Source: Siphonodentalium dalli (lineage: Eukaryota; Mollusca; Scaphopoda; Gadilida; Siphonodentaliidae). From it: DNA of 64,000 nt. Location of the stretch: NCBI GenBank assembly GCA_032622095.1, contig CP136067.1, positions 40,715,549-40,779,548 on the forward strand, given 5' to 3'. Below, in pieces: positions 34,268 to 47,449 of the stretch. Every line of letters begins with the position of its first letter. The stretch's first letter is position 1. A program made the translations under genes and the position numbers. The notes beneath the pieces are model-generated. The model ran no database searches and was not told where the DNA came from. It saw only the letters and a program-made list of their open reading frames with translations.

Positions 34268-35125
34268 CTAGCTGTGTACCCGTTCTGACGGGGAGAGTGG
34301 TTGTGTTGTTTTTTTTTACACCAACACCCCAAACATGGTGGAAATTGGCCCAGCGAATTCCGATATACAGGTTCAAGGTCATTTGAAAGGTCAATGTCAC
34401 GCCGCTACCCGTTGAAAATGTTTGGCTACCCGAACCATCCCTACCTACGACATTTCATCCCGATCGTCCCATCGGATCCTGAGATAGAGAGCCAAGGTCA
34501 CTCGAAGGTCAAGCCGCACGGGCATCCGGGTGTGAAGAAATTGCTCAGCGCCACACACTACCCGTTTCCACCAAATTCGGTGGAAATCGGCTCAGCGAAT
34601 ACCGAAATATGAGTTCAAGTCACTCGAAGGTCAAGGTCACGCCGCACGGACATAGGGACATACCCGTGTTACTCCTGAGGTCAACCTACACCAACACTCC
34701 AAAAATGGGGGAAATCGGCCCAGCGGATCCCGAGATACAGGTTCAAGGTCATTTAATAATTCAAGGTCATGCCGCAACCCGTTGAAAATGTTTGGCTACC
34801 CGAACTATCCCTCCCTATGAAATTTTCATCCTGATTGTCTCATCGGACCCTGAGATAGATATTCAAGGTCATTTGAAGGTCAAGGTCACGCTGCACGGGC
34901 ATCTCGGTGGGGCGAAATTCATTGGCATCCCCATTTATACCAACACCCCGAAAATTGTGGAAATCGGCCCAGAGGATATCGAGATACAGAATCAAGGTCA
35001 TTTGAAACGGCAAGGTCACACCACACGGGCATCCGGGGGCGCCTCAATATGCCCCCAAATACCAAAATTGGTCGAAATCGGCCCAGCAGGAGCCGAGATA
35101 GGGGTTGAAGGTAACTGGTCTTTAT
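34268..35125. repeat. Degenerate repeats rich in TCAAGGTCA, behind another Helitron-like 3' end
   Basis: CTAG at 34271-34268 (minus) is preceded by the hairpin CCCGTCAGAACGGG (34292-34279), marking a fourth element end abutting element 3. Its body is diverged repeats of GGAAATCGGCCCAGCG..GAGATACAGGTTCAAGGTCA and TTGAAGGTCAAGGTCACG, with about ten AAGGTCA words. The 5' end of this element was not found. Confidence 0.5.
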
Positions 35126-35640
35126 AAACGCTCTTTATTAGTTATTTAATAAATTATTTAACTCGCAGAAATGTTATATTAATTCCGTAAGTCTCAGAGT
35201 CTTGCATATTTTCAGTCCAAATTTCCGTATTTATAGAATCCGGGCATCGGTTTTTTTTATAAATCATATAAACAGTCATAGACAACGTTGTTGTTGTTGG
35301 CATTCAGTACACCGAAAATTCTCACATTGCCGTAAAGAGAAAATAGCATTGTGTGTATTTAGTAAAGTCTAATTTTATCTAATTATTTTATCGCCGTCAA
35401 AGTCCAACAATGTCGTTGTTGTCATTCACGGCTTGGTGCAACCGCCAGCCCTCCGACCAGACCAAAAGCGTAGCACCTTGTGGACAATGATGTTTAGAAG
35501 GTGATTCTTCCGTCGACCATTCTCCTCAAACCAACCTCGAAGTCCCCTGTGTTTTTTTTCTCACCCGGGGCTATTGCGGACCACACTTATCGGCTGGAGC
35601 ACCCCGAAAGAGGTGACCAACCCTTACGAGATGATCAAAT
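35126..35640. other. Unassigned
   Basis: It begins with AAACGCTCTTTATTAG (35107), a word recurring across several repeats in the window. No gene was recognised. Confidence 0.4.
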
Positions 35641-36399
35641 TGCCTGTCGGGGTCAGTTTAGTTTAGTTAACAATTGACTGAAAGTTGGTCAATATGTGGT
35701 TATCAATTGTTTAGTCGGGGGAGTTTTGACCCAACAGTTTAGTTAATAGTTGACTAACAACACTTTAGTCACAGTGTAGGGGCCAACATCGGAATCATAT
35801 AATGACTGTATCAACATTATCGAAATAACACTTTTGAATTGTCAAAACTATTTATATATCGAGCTATGCTTAGGGGCCCTATGATATTCCAATGTTAATA
35901 GATGCCTATAAGTGCCAAGGTGACGCTACTTGTACAAACTGAACACTATATGGCTTATAAATTCCAATAGTTTGATCATTTGTACTATTAAGTACATGTG
36001 TATATGCATGTGCTTCTTTGTCACACAACAGTATACTTGACAGTGTAAAGCAACACCAACAACCCTTAATTATGATTCAGACCGCCAAGGAATAGGTTAA
36101 CATCTGATGATCGTGATCGGCCTCTCGTTTATTTATTAAGTTGATTATGTGTATACGTTAAAGAAGTATTCCAAACACTGGGTCTAATATCAGTTTCACT
36201 TGACCATTATTACCCAATCAAATGTCCGCAAATGTTAATTGATTTCAACCAATAAAGTATCCTTGACATACTTTGTAATGACGCAATTCATCACGACGGT
36301 GGCATATTTAAATCAGAAATTTTAGTCCGGAAACGATCTTAGTTCGGAGCGATTGTACCGCAATTATTTCGTACTGTTTATAAAAGGTTCCATACACGG

Positions 36400-36854
36400 T
36401 GCAAAAACCGAAGATGCCCTGATTGCACAAACGATACATAATTTTCTGATAACAAAAAAAACAAAAAAACAAAAAAAACATTCCCAAAACCTCACTCACA
36501 TTATTCCTACTCGGTTCCACTCACACATGAATATTCATAGTATTCATTCAGTATATCGACCAAGTAGGTGCCCATACATATGAACCACTTTTTGTACCAT
36601 CGCCCTAACAACGCCTATATATACAAAAAAAACAGTCTGCACACGATAAACGTAACCTAAAAACAATCAAATTAATTCGGCCATCTTCATCATATAATCT
36701 GTCACCACGCCCAGGGGTGATAGGAAGACAGTCAGTCATGACTATATCACCCCTAGCAATATACATGTATAGTCTATCAATATTATATTTATTTGTAATT
36801 GTACTTTCCATGTGTGTATATTGTAAATAAAAATTATCCTATCCTATCCTATCC
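36400..36854 (+). mobile_element. Retroposon insertion with (TATCC)n tail in unit 1
   Basis: Compared with units 2 and 3, unit 1 is interrupted after CCATACACGG by about 455 bp that are absent from the others. The insert ends TTGTAAATAAAAATTATCC followed by TATCC repeats, a 3' end typical of non-LTR retrotransposons or SINEs. It contains a hairpin around AGGGGTGATAG / CTATATCACCCCT (about 36714-36756). It dates after the split of unit 1 from the other units. Confidence 0.65.
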
Positions 36855-36947
36855 GGGGTTTCGAACTATACGCACGGGAATGAGAAACGGGAAATTGACT
36901 TTGTGTGGCCCAGACGGAAAAGAGAAATACAAATTTCAAATATTAAC

Positions 36948-37214
36948 CTTTGACAGTAAGTGTGCCCATTGTAGACTTGTCCCCGATTATGCATTTGTAT
37001 TTAGCAGCGTCGTCCATAGCAACTGTTGGTATGGTGAGAGTATGAGTCAGGTCATCCGATGTCATTTGGAAGTGATCGTTTGGTTTAATCTCATTGGTTC
37101 CCTTGAACCATTTGGCCGTGACTTTTGGTTTTGAAACTTCTGCGGCCATTGTGACCTTCTCTTTCTCTGTGACGGTGATATCAGCCAGCTGTTTTGTGAT
37201 CTTAAGTGGTATTT
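36948..37214 (-). CDS. I-set Ig-domain exon, unit 1 (titin/twitchin/obscurin type)
   Basis: A 267-bp exon encoding 89 residues. On the minus strand it follows CTCATTGCAG and ends before GTTAAT. Split codons make both ends phase 1, so a neighbour's final G plus AA gives Glu. The protein reads EIPLKITKQLADITV (strand A), TAKWFKGTNEI (strand C Trp), LTHTLTIPTVAMDDAAKYKC (E-F region, the Asp-x-x-x-Tyr-x-Cys signature) and TMGTLTVKG (strand G). The strand-B cysteine is replaced by Ala. It differs from units 2/3 at about 15 of 89 residues. The donor GTTAAT is weaker than the GTGAGT of the other copies, so it may be skipped. In the family such domains act as elastic or scaffolding modules of giant sarcomere proteins. 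Confidence 0.8.
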
Positions 37215-39129
37215 CTGCAATGAGTGATCAATGTATTGTGTGACACAAATATCCATCATACATACAAGACAGTCAATGGCTGCTGAGACAATCAGCTGAC
37301 TAACGACTGAAAAGACAAACACCCAGAAGCATCCGGTTGTCAGTTCTTATCAAAGTCACTTAAAACAAGTAGTTCTAAACTGATATATAGCTAGAGCAAG
37401 GAGCTAAGTTAAATTTAAAAAAAAACAAATTCAAATATAAAAAAATATTTTTTATTTTGGTGTTAAATCAACATGGATAAATGTTCAAAATTCTAAGTCC
37501 TACATCTGACAATCAATTATCTTGATAAAGATACGTTTTACGAATTACTTTTGCAACAAAGAATTATGTCCCTGACTCTGTCCATATTTAACCCGGTGAT
37601 TTATTTTTTAATAAATGGAATCTGAGTCACACAAGGAAACTCCATACCATATAATAATCAAAATAGGCCTGATAAATGATCATACGTGACACGTAGAGGG
37701 GCAACCACACGCGATGCTTTGACGGATCCAGTTACTTTGTTTTGGAGGTGATTCATTCGCAACATTATCGATGCCCAATTAAGCATCATCCCAGTTAGAA
37801 CGGGCATGGTGCAAATTACTTGTATATGTGGAATATGGCAGGTCTCGGCGGCACTATGTACGTTATATAGTTCATTGGGTCGGGTCTGTGTGACACGGGA
37901 CAGAACACATTGTATTCAATATACAGCTCCTGTTAACATGCGCATCTCCACATCGCGATTTTTACCCACAATTTCACTCGTCTCCTATGTTCATCTCTAT
38001 GGAGGTCAGGGTCAAATTGATATCGTAGTGCCATGTGTCTGTTTGTCAGATACAAACTCAAGTATATAGGAGTTTCTTATCAAGGATAGCTATACGAGGC
38101 TTCTGGATATTGACACAAGCGCGTACATCGCAACACATATCTAGCGTAATAGCCCTTTCAGTGCGATGTCTTTTAACAATGGACAAGGTAATTTTAGGGT
38201 CAAGATCAAGGTGATATAAGCCCGCCACATCAACTTGACAACAAATTTGGTTGAGGTCCGATCTCGACTTCTCCCACCATGTCGACCCATTTTAATATGG
38301 ACATCGATTCGAACGTCATTGCTGACACCAACGCTGACAAAAGATTTCAAAAAAACCTTTTGCATGGCGATATTGATTGGAGTAGCCGGCAGGCGTCCAA
38401 TTCCTTTAGCGCGACGCAAACCGTGAAAGCTTCTCGCCGTGTTAGGCTAGATTGGTTCAATTATTTATCTCGAGACGGGAATTTATTGAAACTGTGTTCG
38501 CCTATTAGGGGCATATTCGTTAAGCGATTTGTCTGGAGGAAAAGTAAATGCGGCTAAGATTGCGGGCGCGTTATTACAAAACGCCATAACTAAGCACAGT
38601 CTTAACACACGAGGTAGTGCTATGCATCGCTGGAATGGGCACATCATTGGCTATTTCACCGTGCTGATTTGATTGTAAAGTAGGCACGTTTGCGTTGTTT
38701 TTTTTCGCATATATCTTGCGAAAACGGTTATCATTATATTTATATGTATGATAATTCGTAATGCCTACACACCATGCATCTACACGCTTTTGACTACTAA
38801 ACTAATTAAGAACGATTTCACCCAAGTGCAATTTCGCTGTGCTCAAGCGGAATTGCGCTGACATTAAGCGACATTGCGCTGTGCATAAGCGATCCAGCGA
38901 GTACACTTTAACCAACGAACGAGTACCAGCGTGGTTTCGGGGGCCAAATGCACACGCGCTGACTATTGCACTGAGCCGCACAATTGCAGTGTGGTCACGA
39001 TTGCACCGCATTGCACTAAATAGCAACGCATCCCAATTTCGCCGCGTTGTATCGAAATTTGCGCTACAATGACGCGTAATTACATAAAACTGCACCGACA
39101 TTGCACTGAAGCGCATTCGCACCGTATTG

Positions 39130-39480
39130 CAGCGACATTTCACTAGACTGAAGCGCAATTGCACTCCGCTGCGGTGGTATTGCGTTGCAATGAAGCGCAA
39201 TTGTACTGTGGTGCGGCGACATTGCGCTGCACTAAAGCGCAATTGCACTGCGGTGCGGCAACATGCGATGCACTGAAGCGCAATTGCACTGCTGGTGCGG
39301 GGACTTTGCGATGCACTGAAGCGCAATTGTATTGCTGGTGGGGCGAATTTGCGCTGCACCGAAGCGCAATTGCACTGCGGCGCGGCGACATTGCGCTAAA
39401 CTGAAGCGAAGTAGCACCGAGGCGCGGCGACATTGCACTGCACAGAAACGAAATTGCACAGTGGTGGAGCGACATTGCGC
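39130..39480. repeat. 42-bp minisatellite, unit 1
   Basis: The unit AAGCGCAATTGCACTGCGGT then GCGGCGACATTGCGCTGCACT recurs about every 40-44 bp for ~8 copies, with more degenerate copies from about 38830. Open frames on both strands (for example CRRTAVQLRFSAAQ) follow from the 42-bp period. Confidence 0.85.
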
Positions 39481-41571
39481 CGACCTGAAGTTGCCAATTT
39501 CAAAGCCGAGTACGCGCATTGGCAGTCTCCAGACAATAGCTAACCGGAAGTCACGTGTCATTTTTAAGAAAAAACGTACACGCCACCTGAATTTGGCTCA
39601 TCGCTATAGAAAATATAGAAACAATTATATGACGTCATCATTCACCTGCGCCCAAGGTATAAGCACCGATGGTTGCTATAAATGGATTATGTGTTACACA
39701 AGGAAACTCCATACAAAATAATAAACAAAATCGGCCTGATAAATCTTGCGTCAGTAATTTCAATGGCAGAACAGAGTTACGTCCGTGGCTCCGTCCATAC
39801 TCGACCAGCTAACCACATTTGAACAAAAAACCCTGTCAACTAATACTATCCGCACCACATTATTACCCAATCAAATCTCTGCAAGTGTTAATTAGTAGTC
39901 CACATAATTTATTTCACCCATTAAAGTAAAATTGCCACACTATATCATTACGACATTCATCAAGGCGTGGTGTATTTAATCGGAAACCAGTATAATGTGT
40001 ATTCCATTTATGATTACTAACACTAAACTATAAGGCATATCTCACCATAGTCCTTAGGTTTCGAATGGTAACACTAGCATTGGTATGCATTATCGATGGC
40101 ACGACATTGGTACACTATTTTTTAAGGTCATGTCTGGTGCCAAAACTATTTAGCCTACCGGATTACGCTACACTTCCTTTTTCAAGTCCTCGGTGATCGT
40201 TCATGTTCCGAGCTTGCGGGGTGGGGTGTTATTTAACTTTAGCTGTTTTGTTTTTCATACTTTTGTATATGTTAAGAAAGCCTATGGTCACACAATATTT
40301 AGTCACCTCTGATCCAATATTTAGTTACTTTTGACCCAATATTCAGTCACATTTGACACCATTTATACAGTCAAACATATCTCAATTTAATTAAAGGATA
40401 CTAAATATTTAGCTCATTTTATAACGCAATTACATTGGGTTACTTTATGTAATGCTTGGTTACCTATTGTGTTAAAATTTGACAAGATGTTTGGTTAAAA
40501 GTTAAATAACTAATTTTGACGCAATTGATTGGGATAAGATTAACAAAAATTCAGTTGGAGGAAAACGCGGTAACCCCATTTAGTTAGTAGACAGTTTGTC
40601 TCCTAATGTTTAGTCAGAAAGTTTTGACCCAACAGTTTGGTTAACAATTGACTGAAAGTTAGTTAGTCAATATTTAGTTTCCAATTGTTTAGTCCGAGGA
40701 GTTTGAACTAAAGGTTTTATTAAAAGTTGACTAACATTTAGTCACGCATAACTAAACTTTAATTACAGTGTTCGGGCCAACATCCTAATCATATTATGAC
40801 TGCATCGATAGTAACAATAACACTTTTGTATTTTCCAAGCTATGTTTCTGGCGAGCTATCCTGACAACCAGGGTATGATATATGATAATTTATCTCAGGT
40901 TATGGTTACTATGGTATCCCAGTGTTATTATACGACTACCAATGTCAAAGTGATGCTACTAATACAAAAGTGTGCACAATAGAGCACATAAATACCAACA
41001 ATTTGATCAATTGTGTTATTATGTACATTTTGGTACATTTGTTTATGCATGTGCTTCTTTAGTACATAACAGTATATATAACAGTATAATTCAAGACCAA
41101 CAACTGCAAATTATGATTCAAATCTCAGGGAATAGGTTAAACATTTGATGATCGTCTTCTGCCTCTCGTTAATTTATTTTGTTAATTCTGGGGGGGGGGG
41201 GTACGTCAAACAAGCGTTCCAACACCGGGTTTGATATCAGTTTCCCGTGAACAGTATTGCGCAATAAAATGTCCTCATATGTTAATTGATGGTCTCCGTA
41301 CGATTTATTTCACCCAATAAAGTATCATTGACATACTTTATAATGACCACTTCATCACGACGCTTGTGTATTTATTCACAAATGTGAATCCGGAAACGAT
41401 CTTAGTACGGAGCTGTTTGTATAATCGTAACGCAATTATTTCGTACTGTTTATAAAAGGTTGCATTCACGGCGTTTCGGACTATGCGCAAGGGACTAGGA
41501 AACATGGAATTGACTTTGTGTGGCCTAGACGGGAAAGAGAAATAAAAATAATTCAATTATCAAATACTCAC

Positions 41572-41838
41572 CTTTGACAGTAAGTGTGCCCATTGTAGAA
41601 TTGTCCCCGATTATGCATTTGTATTTAGCAGCGTCGTCCATAGCAACAATTGGTATGGTGAGAGTATGAGTAAGCTCCTCCGATGTCATCTGGAAGTGAT
41701 CGTCTGGTTTAATCTCATTGGTTCCCTTGAACCATTTGGCCGTGGCCTTTTGCTTTGAAACCTGTACGGCCATTGTGACCTTCGTTTTCTCTTTGACGGT
41801 GATATCACCCAACTGTTTTGTGAACATCACTGGTATTT
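41572..41838 (-). CDS. I-set Ig-domain exon, unit 2
   Basis: A 267-bp phase-1/phase-1 exon between acceptor CACTCACTGCAG and donor GTGAGT, 89 residues. It begins EIPVMFTKQLGDITV and has TAKWFKGTNEIKPDDHFQM, LTIPIVAMDDAAKYKC and TMGTLTVKG. The strand-C Trp and strand-F Cys are present; the strand-B Cys position is Val. Because both ends are phase 1, splicing it to any other copy keeps the frame, so copy number can vary freely. The gene runs on the minus strand, so the transcript order is unit 4, 3, 2, 1. Neighbouring exons outside the array are not in the window. Domain-family recognition is sure; the exact gene (titin, twitchin, obscurin or a kettin-like relative) is not. Confidence 0.88.
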
Positions 41839-43269
41839 CTGCAGTGAGTGAATAATTTATTATAGTGACATAAATATCCATCATGCATACACCAAGAGAG
41901 TCAATGGCTGTTGAGATGCTCCAAACTGTAACGACTGAAACGACTAGGACCTCCGAAGTATATAGTAGTCCGTACTCGTCGAAATCACATAAAACAAGTA
42001 GTTCTAAACCGGCACGTAGCTAGAGCAATGAGTTATGTTAAATTAACAAAAACAATTCAAATAAAAAAAACAAAAATGTATGTAACACAAATTATATATA
42101 TATTTTTTTTATTTTGTGTTTTGAATAAAAATGGCTAAATGTTCGACATTCTAATTACCACATCTGACAACCCATGGTCTTGAGAAAGAGACATTTTAAT
42201 AACTAATATCGGAGTTAAGAGTTATATCACTGGCTCGCTTCTTTATTACGTATCAGTTTACATAGCAGTACAATTTAACATCAACTCCAAATTATGATTC
42301 AAATCACCACGGAATAGGCTAAACATTTTAGAGTCAAGATCAAGGTGATATAAGCCCGCCACATCAACTTGACAACAAATTTGGTTGAGGGCCGATCTCG
42401 ACTGCTCCCACCATGTCGACCCATGTTAATATGGACATCGATTCGAACGTCATCGCTGACACCAACGCTGACAAAAGATTTCAAAAAAACCTTTGCATGG
42501 CGATATTGATTGGAGTAGCCGGCAGGCGTCCAATTCCTTTCGCGCGACGCAAACCGTGAAAGCTTCTCGCCGTGTTAGGCTAGATTGGTTCAATTATTTA
42601 TATCGAGCGAAATGATATGCCGCTGAAATGTTTGTGCCGCCAATTCTTTGCGAGACGGGAATTTATTGAAACTGTGTTCGCCTATTAGGGGCATATTCGT
42701 TAAGCGATTTGTCTGGAGGAAAATTAAATGCGGCTAAGATTGCGGGCGCGTTATTACAAAACGCCATAACTAAGCACAGTCTTAACACACGAGGTAGTGC
42801 TATGCATCGCTGGAATGGGCACAGCATTGGCTATTTCACCGTGCTGATTTGATTGTAAAGTAGGCACGTTTGCGTTGTGTTTTTACGTATATATCTTGCG
42901 AAAACGGTTATCATTATATTTATATGTATGATAATTCGTAATGCCTACACACCATGCATGTACACGCATTTGACTACTAAACTAATTAAGAACGATTTCA
43001 CCCAAGTGCAATTTTGCTGTGCTCAAGCGGAATTGCGCTGAGATTAAGCGACATTGCGCTGTGCATAAGCGATCCAGCAAGTACACTTTAACCAACGAAC
43101 GAGTACCAGCGTGGTTTCGGCGGCCAAATGCACACGCTCTGACTATTGCACTGAGCCGCACAATTGCAGTGTGGTCACGATTGCACTAAATAGCAAAGCA
43201 TCCCAATATCGCAGCGTTGTATCGAAATTTGCGCTACAATGACGCGTAATTACATAAAACTGCACCGAC

Positions 43270-43640
43270 ATTGCACTGAAGCGCATTCGCACCATATTGC
43301 AGCGACATTGCACTAGACTGGAGCGCAATTGCACTCCGGTGCGGTGGTATTGCGTTGCAATGAAGCGCAATTGCACTGTGGCGCGGAGACATTGCGCTGC
43401 ACTAAAGCGCAATTGCACTGCGGTGCGGCGACATTGCGATGCACTGAAGCGCAATTACACTGCTAGTGCGGTGACTTTGCGATGCACTGAAGCGCAATTG
43501 TAGTGCTGGTGGGGCGACTTTGCGCTGCACTGAAGCGCAATCGCACTGCGGTACGGCGACATTACGCTAAACTGAAGCGAAGTAGCACCGAGGCGCGGCG
43601 ACATTGCACTGCACAGAAACGAAATTGCACTGTGGTGGAG
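43270..43640. repeat. 42-bp minisatellite, unit 2
   Basis: Same minisatellite as at 39130-39480, in the intron between Ig exons 2 and 3, with a few substitutions and the same number of copies within error. Confidence 0.85.
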
Positions 43641-45751
43641 CGACATTGCGCCGACCTGAAGTTGCCAATTTCAAAGCCAAGTACGCGCATTGGCAGTCTT
43701 CAGACAGTAGATAACCGGAAGTCACGTGTCATTTTTAAGAAAAAACGTACACGCCACCTGAATTTGGCTCATCGCTATAGAAAATATAGAAACAATTATA
43801 TGACGTCATCATTCACCTGCGCCCAAGGTATAAGCACCGATGGTTGCTATAAATGGATTATGTGTCACACAAGGAAACTCCATACAAAATAATAAACAAA
43901 ATCGGCCTGATAAATCTTGCGTCAGTAATTTCAATGGCAGAACAGAGTTACGTCCGTGGCTCCGTCCATACTCGACCAACTAACCACATTTGAACAAAAA
44001 ACCCTGTCAACTAATACTATCCGCACCAACCATGACCACATTATTACCCAATCAAATCTCTGCAAGTGTTAATTAGTAGTCCACATAATTTATTTCACCC
44101 ATTAAAGTAAAATTGCCACACTATATCATTACGACATTCATCAAGGCGTGGTGTATTTAATCGGAAACCAGTATAATGTGTATTCCATTTATGATTACTA
44201 ACACTAAACTATAAGGCATATCTCACCATAGTCCTTAGGTTTCGAATGGTAACACTAGCATTGGTATGCATTATCGATGGCACGACATTGGTACACTATT
44301 TTTTAAGGTCATGTCTGGTGCCAAAACTATTTAGCCTACCGGATTACGCTACACTTCCTTTTTCAAGTCCTCGTTGATCGCTCATGGTCCGAGCTTGCGG
44401 GCAGGGGTGTTATTTAACTTTAGCTGTTTTGTTTTTCATACTTTTGTATGTGTTAAGAAAGCCTATGGTCACACAATATTTAGTCACCTTTGATCCAATA
44501 TTTAGTTACTTTTGACCCAATATTCAGTCACATTTGACACCATTTATACAGTCAAACATATCTCAATTTAATTAAAGGATACTAAATATTTAGCTCATTT
44601 TATAACGCAATTACATTGGGTTACTTTATGTAATGCTTGGTTACCTATTGTGTTAAAATTTGACAAGATGTTTGGTTAAAAGTTAAATAACTAATTTTGA
44701 CGCAATTGATTGGGATAAGATTAACAAAAATTCAGTTGGAGGAAAACGCGGTAACCCCATTTAGTTAGTAGACAGTTTGTCTCCTAATGTTTAGTCAGAA
44801 AGTTTTGACCCAACAGTTTGGTTAACAATTGACTGAAAGTTAGTTAGTCAATATTTAGTTTCCAATTGTTTAGTCCGAGGAGTTTGAACTAAAGGTTTTA
44901 TTAAAAGTTGACTAACATTTAGTCACGCATAACTAAACTTTAATTACAGTGTTCGGGCCAACATCCTAATAATATTATGACTGCATCGATAGTAACAATA
45001 ACACTTTTGTATTTTCCAAGCTATGTTTCTGGCGAGCTATCCTGACAACCAGGGTATGATATATGATAATTTATCTCAGGTTATGGTTACTATGGTATCC
45101 CAGTGTTATTATACGACTACCAATGTCAAAGTGATGCTACTAATACAAAAGTGTGCACAATAGAGCACATAAATACCAACAATTTGATCAATTGTGTTAT
45201 TATGTACATTTTGGTACATTTGTTTATGCATGTGCTTCTTTAGTACATAACAGTATATATAACAGTATAATTCAAGACCAACAACTGCAAATTATGATTC
45301 AAATCTCAGGGAATAGGTTAAACATTTGATGATCGTCTTCTGCCTCTCGTTAATTTATTTTGTTAATTCTGGGGGGGGGGGTACGTCAAACAAGCGTTCC
45401 AACACCGGGTTTGATATCAGTTTCCCGTGAACAGTATTGCGCAATAAAATGTCCTCATATGTTAATTGATGGTCTCCGTACGATTTATTTCACCCAATAA
45501 AGTATCATTGACATACTTTATAATGACCACTTCATCACGACGCTTGTGTATTTATTCACAAATGTGAATCCGGAAACGATCTTAGTACGGAGCTGTTTGT
45601 ATAATCGTAACGCAATTATTTCGTACTGTTTATAAAAGGTTGCATTCACGGCGTTTCGGACTATGCGCAAGGGACTAGGAAACATGGAATTGACTTTGTG
45701 TGGCCTAGACGGGAAAGAGAAATAAAAATAATTCAATTATCAAATACTCAC

Positions 45752-46018
45752 CTTTGACAGTAAGTGTGCCCATTGTAGAATTGTCCCCGATTATGCATTT
45801 GTATTTAGCAGCGTCGTCCATAGCAACAATTGGTATGGTGAGAGTATGAGTAAGCTCCTCCGATGTCATCTGGAAGTGATCGTCTGGTTTAATCTCATTG
45901 GTTCCCTTGAACCATTTGGCCGTGGCCTTTTGCTTTGAAACCTGTACGGCCATTGTGACCTTCGTTTTCTCTTTGACGGTGATATCACCCAACTGTTTTG
46001 TGAACATCACTGGTATTT
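45752..46018 (-). CDS. I-set Ig-domain exon, unit 3
   Basis: Located exactly 4180 bp from the unit 2 exon, with the same bases, splice sites (TGCAG / GTGAGT) and 89-residue product. Identity continues far into the introns on both sides, so this is either a very recent duplication or one unit counted twice by the assembly. If real, it adds one more 89-residue Ig module to the giant muscle-type protein. Confidence 0.85.
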
Positions 46019-47449
46019 CTGCAGTGAGTGAATAATTTATTATAGTGACATAAATATCCATCATGCATACACCAAGAGAGTCAATGGCTGTTGAGATGCT
46101 CCAAACTGTAACGACTGAAACGACTAGGACCTCCGAAGTATATAGTAGTCCGTACTCGTCGAAATCACATAAAACAAGTAGTTCTAAACCGGCACGTAGC
46201 TAGAGCAATGAGTTATGTTAAATTAACAAAAACAATTCAAATAAAAAAAACAAAAATGTATGTAACACAAATTATATATATATTTTTTTTATTTTGTGTT
46301 TTGAATAAAAATGGCTAAATGTTCGACATTCTAATTACCACATCTGACAACCCATGGTCTTGAGAAAGAGACATTTTAATAACTAATATCGGAGTTAAGA
46401 GTTATATCACTGGCTCGCTTCTTTATTACGTATCAGTTTACATAGCAGTACAATTTAACATCAACTCCAAATTATGATTCAAATCACCACGGAATAGGCT
46501 AAACATTTTAGAGTCAAGATCAAGGTGATATAAGCCCGCCACATCAACTTGACAACAAATTTGGTTGAGGGCCGATCTCGACTGCTCCCACCATGTCGAC
46601 CCATGTTAATATGGACATCGATTCGAACGTCATCGCTGACACCAACGCTGACAAAAGATTTCAAAAAAACCTTTGCATGGCGATATTGATTGGAGTAGCC
46701 GGCAGGCGTCCAATTCCTTTCGCGCGACGCAAACCGTGAAAGCTTCTCGCCGTGTTAGGCTAGATTGGTTCAATTATTTATATCGAGCGAAATGATATGC
46801 CGCTGAAATGTTTGTGCCGCCAATTCTTTGCGAGACGGGAATTTATTGAAACTGTGTTCGCCTATTAGGGGCATATTCGTTAAGCGATTTGTCTGGAGGA
46901 AAATTAAATGCGGCTAAGATTGCGGGCGCGTTATTACAAAACGCCATAACTAAGCACAGTCTTAACACACGAGGTAGTGCTATGCATCGCTGGAATGGGC
47001 ACAGCATTGGCTATTTCACCGTGCTGATTTGATTGTAAAGTAGGCACGTTTGCGTTGTGTTTTTACGTATATATCTTGCGAAAACGGTTATCATTATATT
47101 TATATGTATGATAATTCGTAATGCCTACACACCATGCATGTACACGCATTTGACTACTAAACTAATTAAGAACGATTTCACCCAAGTGCAATTTTGCTGT
47201 GCTCAAGCGGAATTGCGCTGAGATTAAGCGACATTGCGCTGTGCATAAGCGATCCAGCAAGTACACTTTAACCAACGAACGAGTACCAGCGTGGTTTCGG
47301 CGGCCAAATGCACACGCTCTGACTATTGCACTGAGCCGCACAATTGCAGTGTGGTCACGATTGCACTAAATAGCAAAGCATCCCAATATCGCAGCGTTGT
47401 ATCGAAATTTGCGCTACAATGACGCGTAATTACATAAAACTGCACCGAC

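Noticed and set aside
38802-39721. Arg/Cys/Ala-rich frames of 77-185 codons, and their copies near 43143-43892 and 47323-48072
   Set aside because: They are products of the 42-bp minisatellite in the Ig introns; identical openness on both strands follows from period 42.
41338-41556. 72-codon minus frame next to the unit 2 Ig exon (copied in unit 3)
   Set aside because: It lies in the intron beyond the splice donor, lacks domain features and is disrupted or deleted in units 1 and 4.
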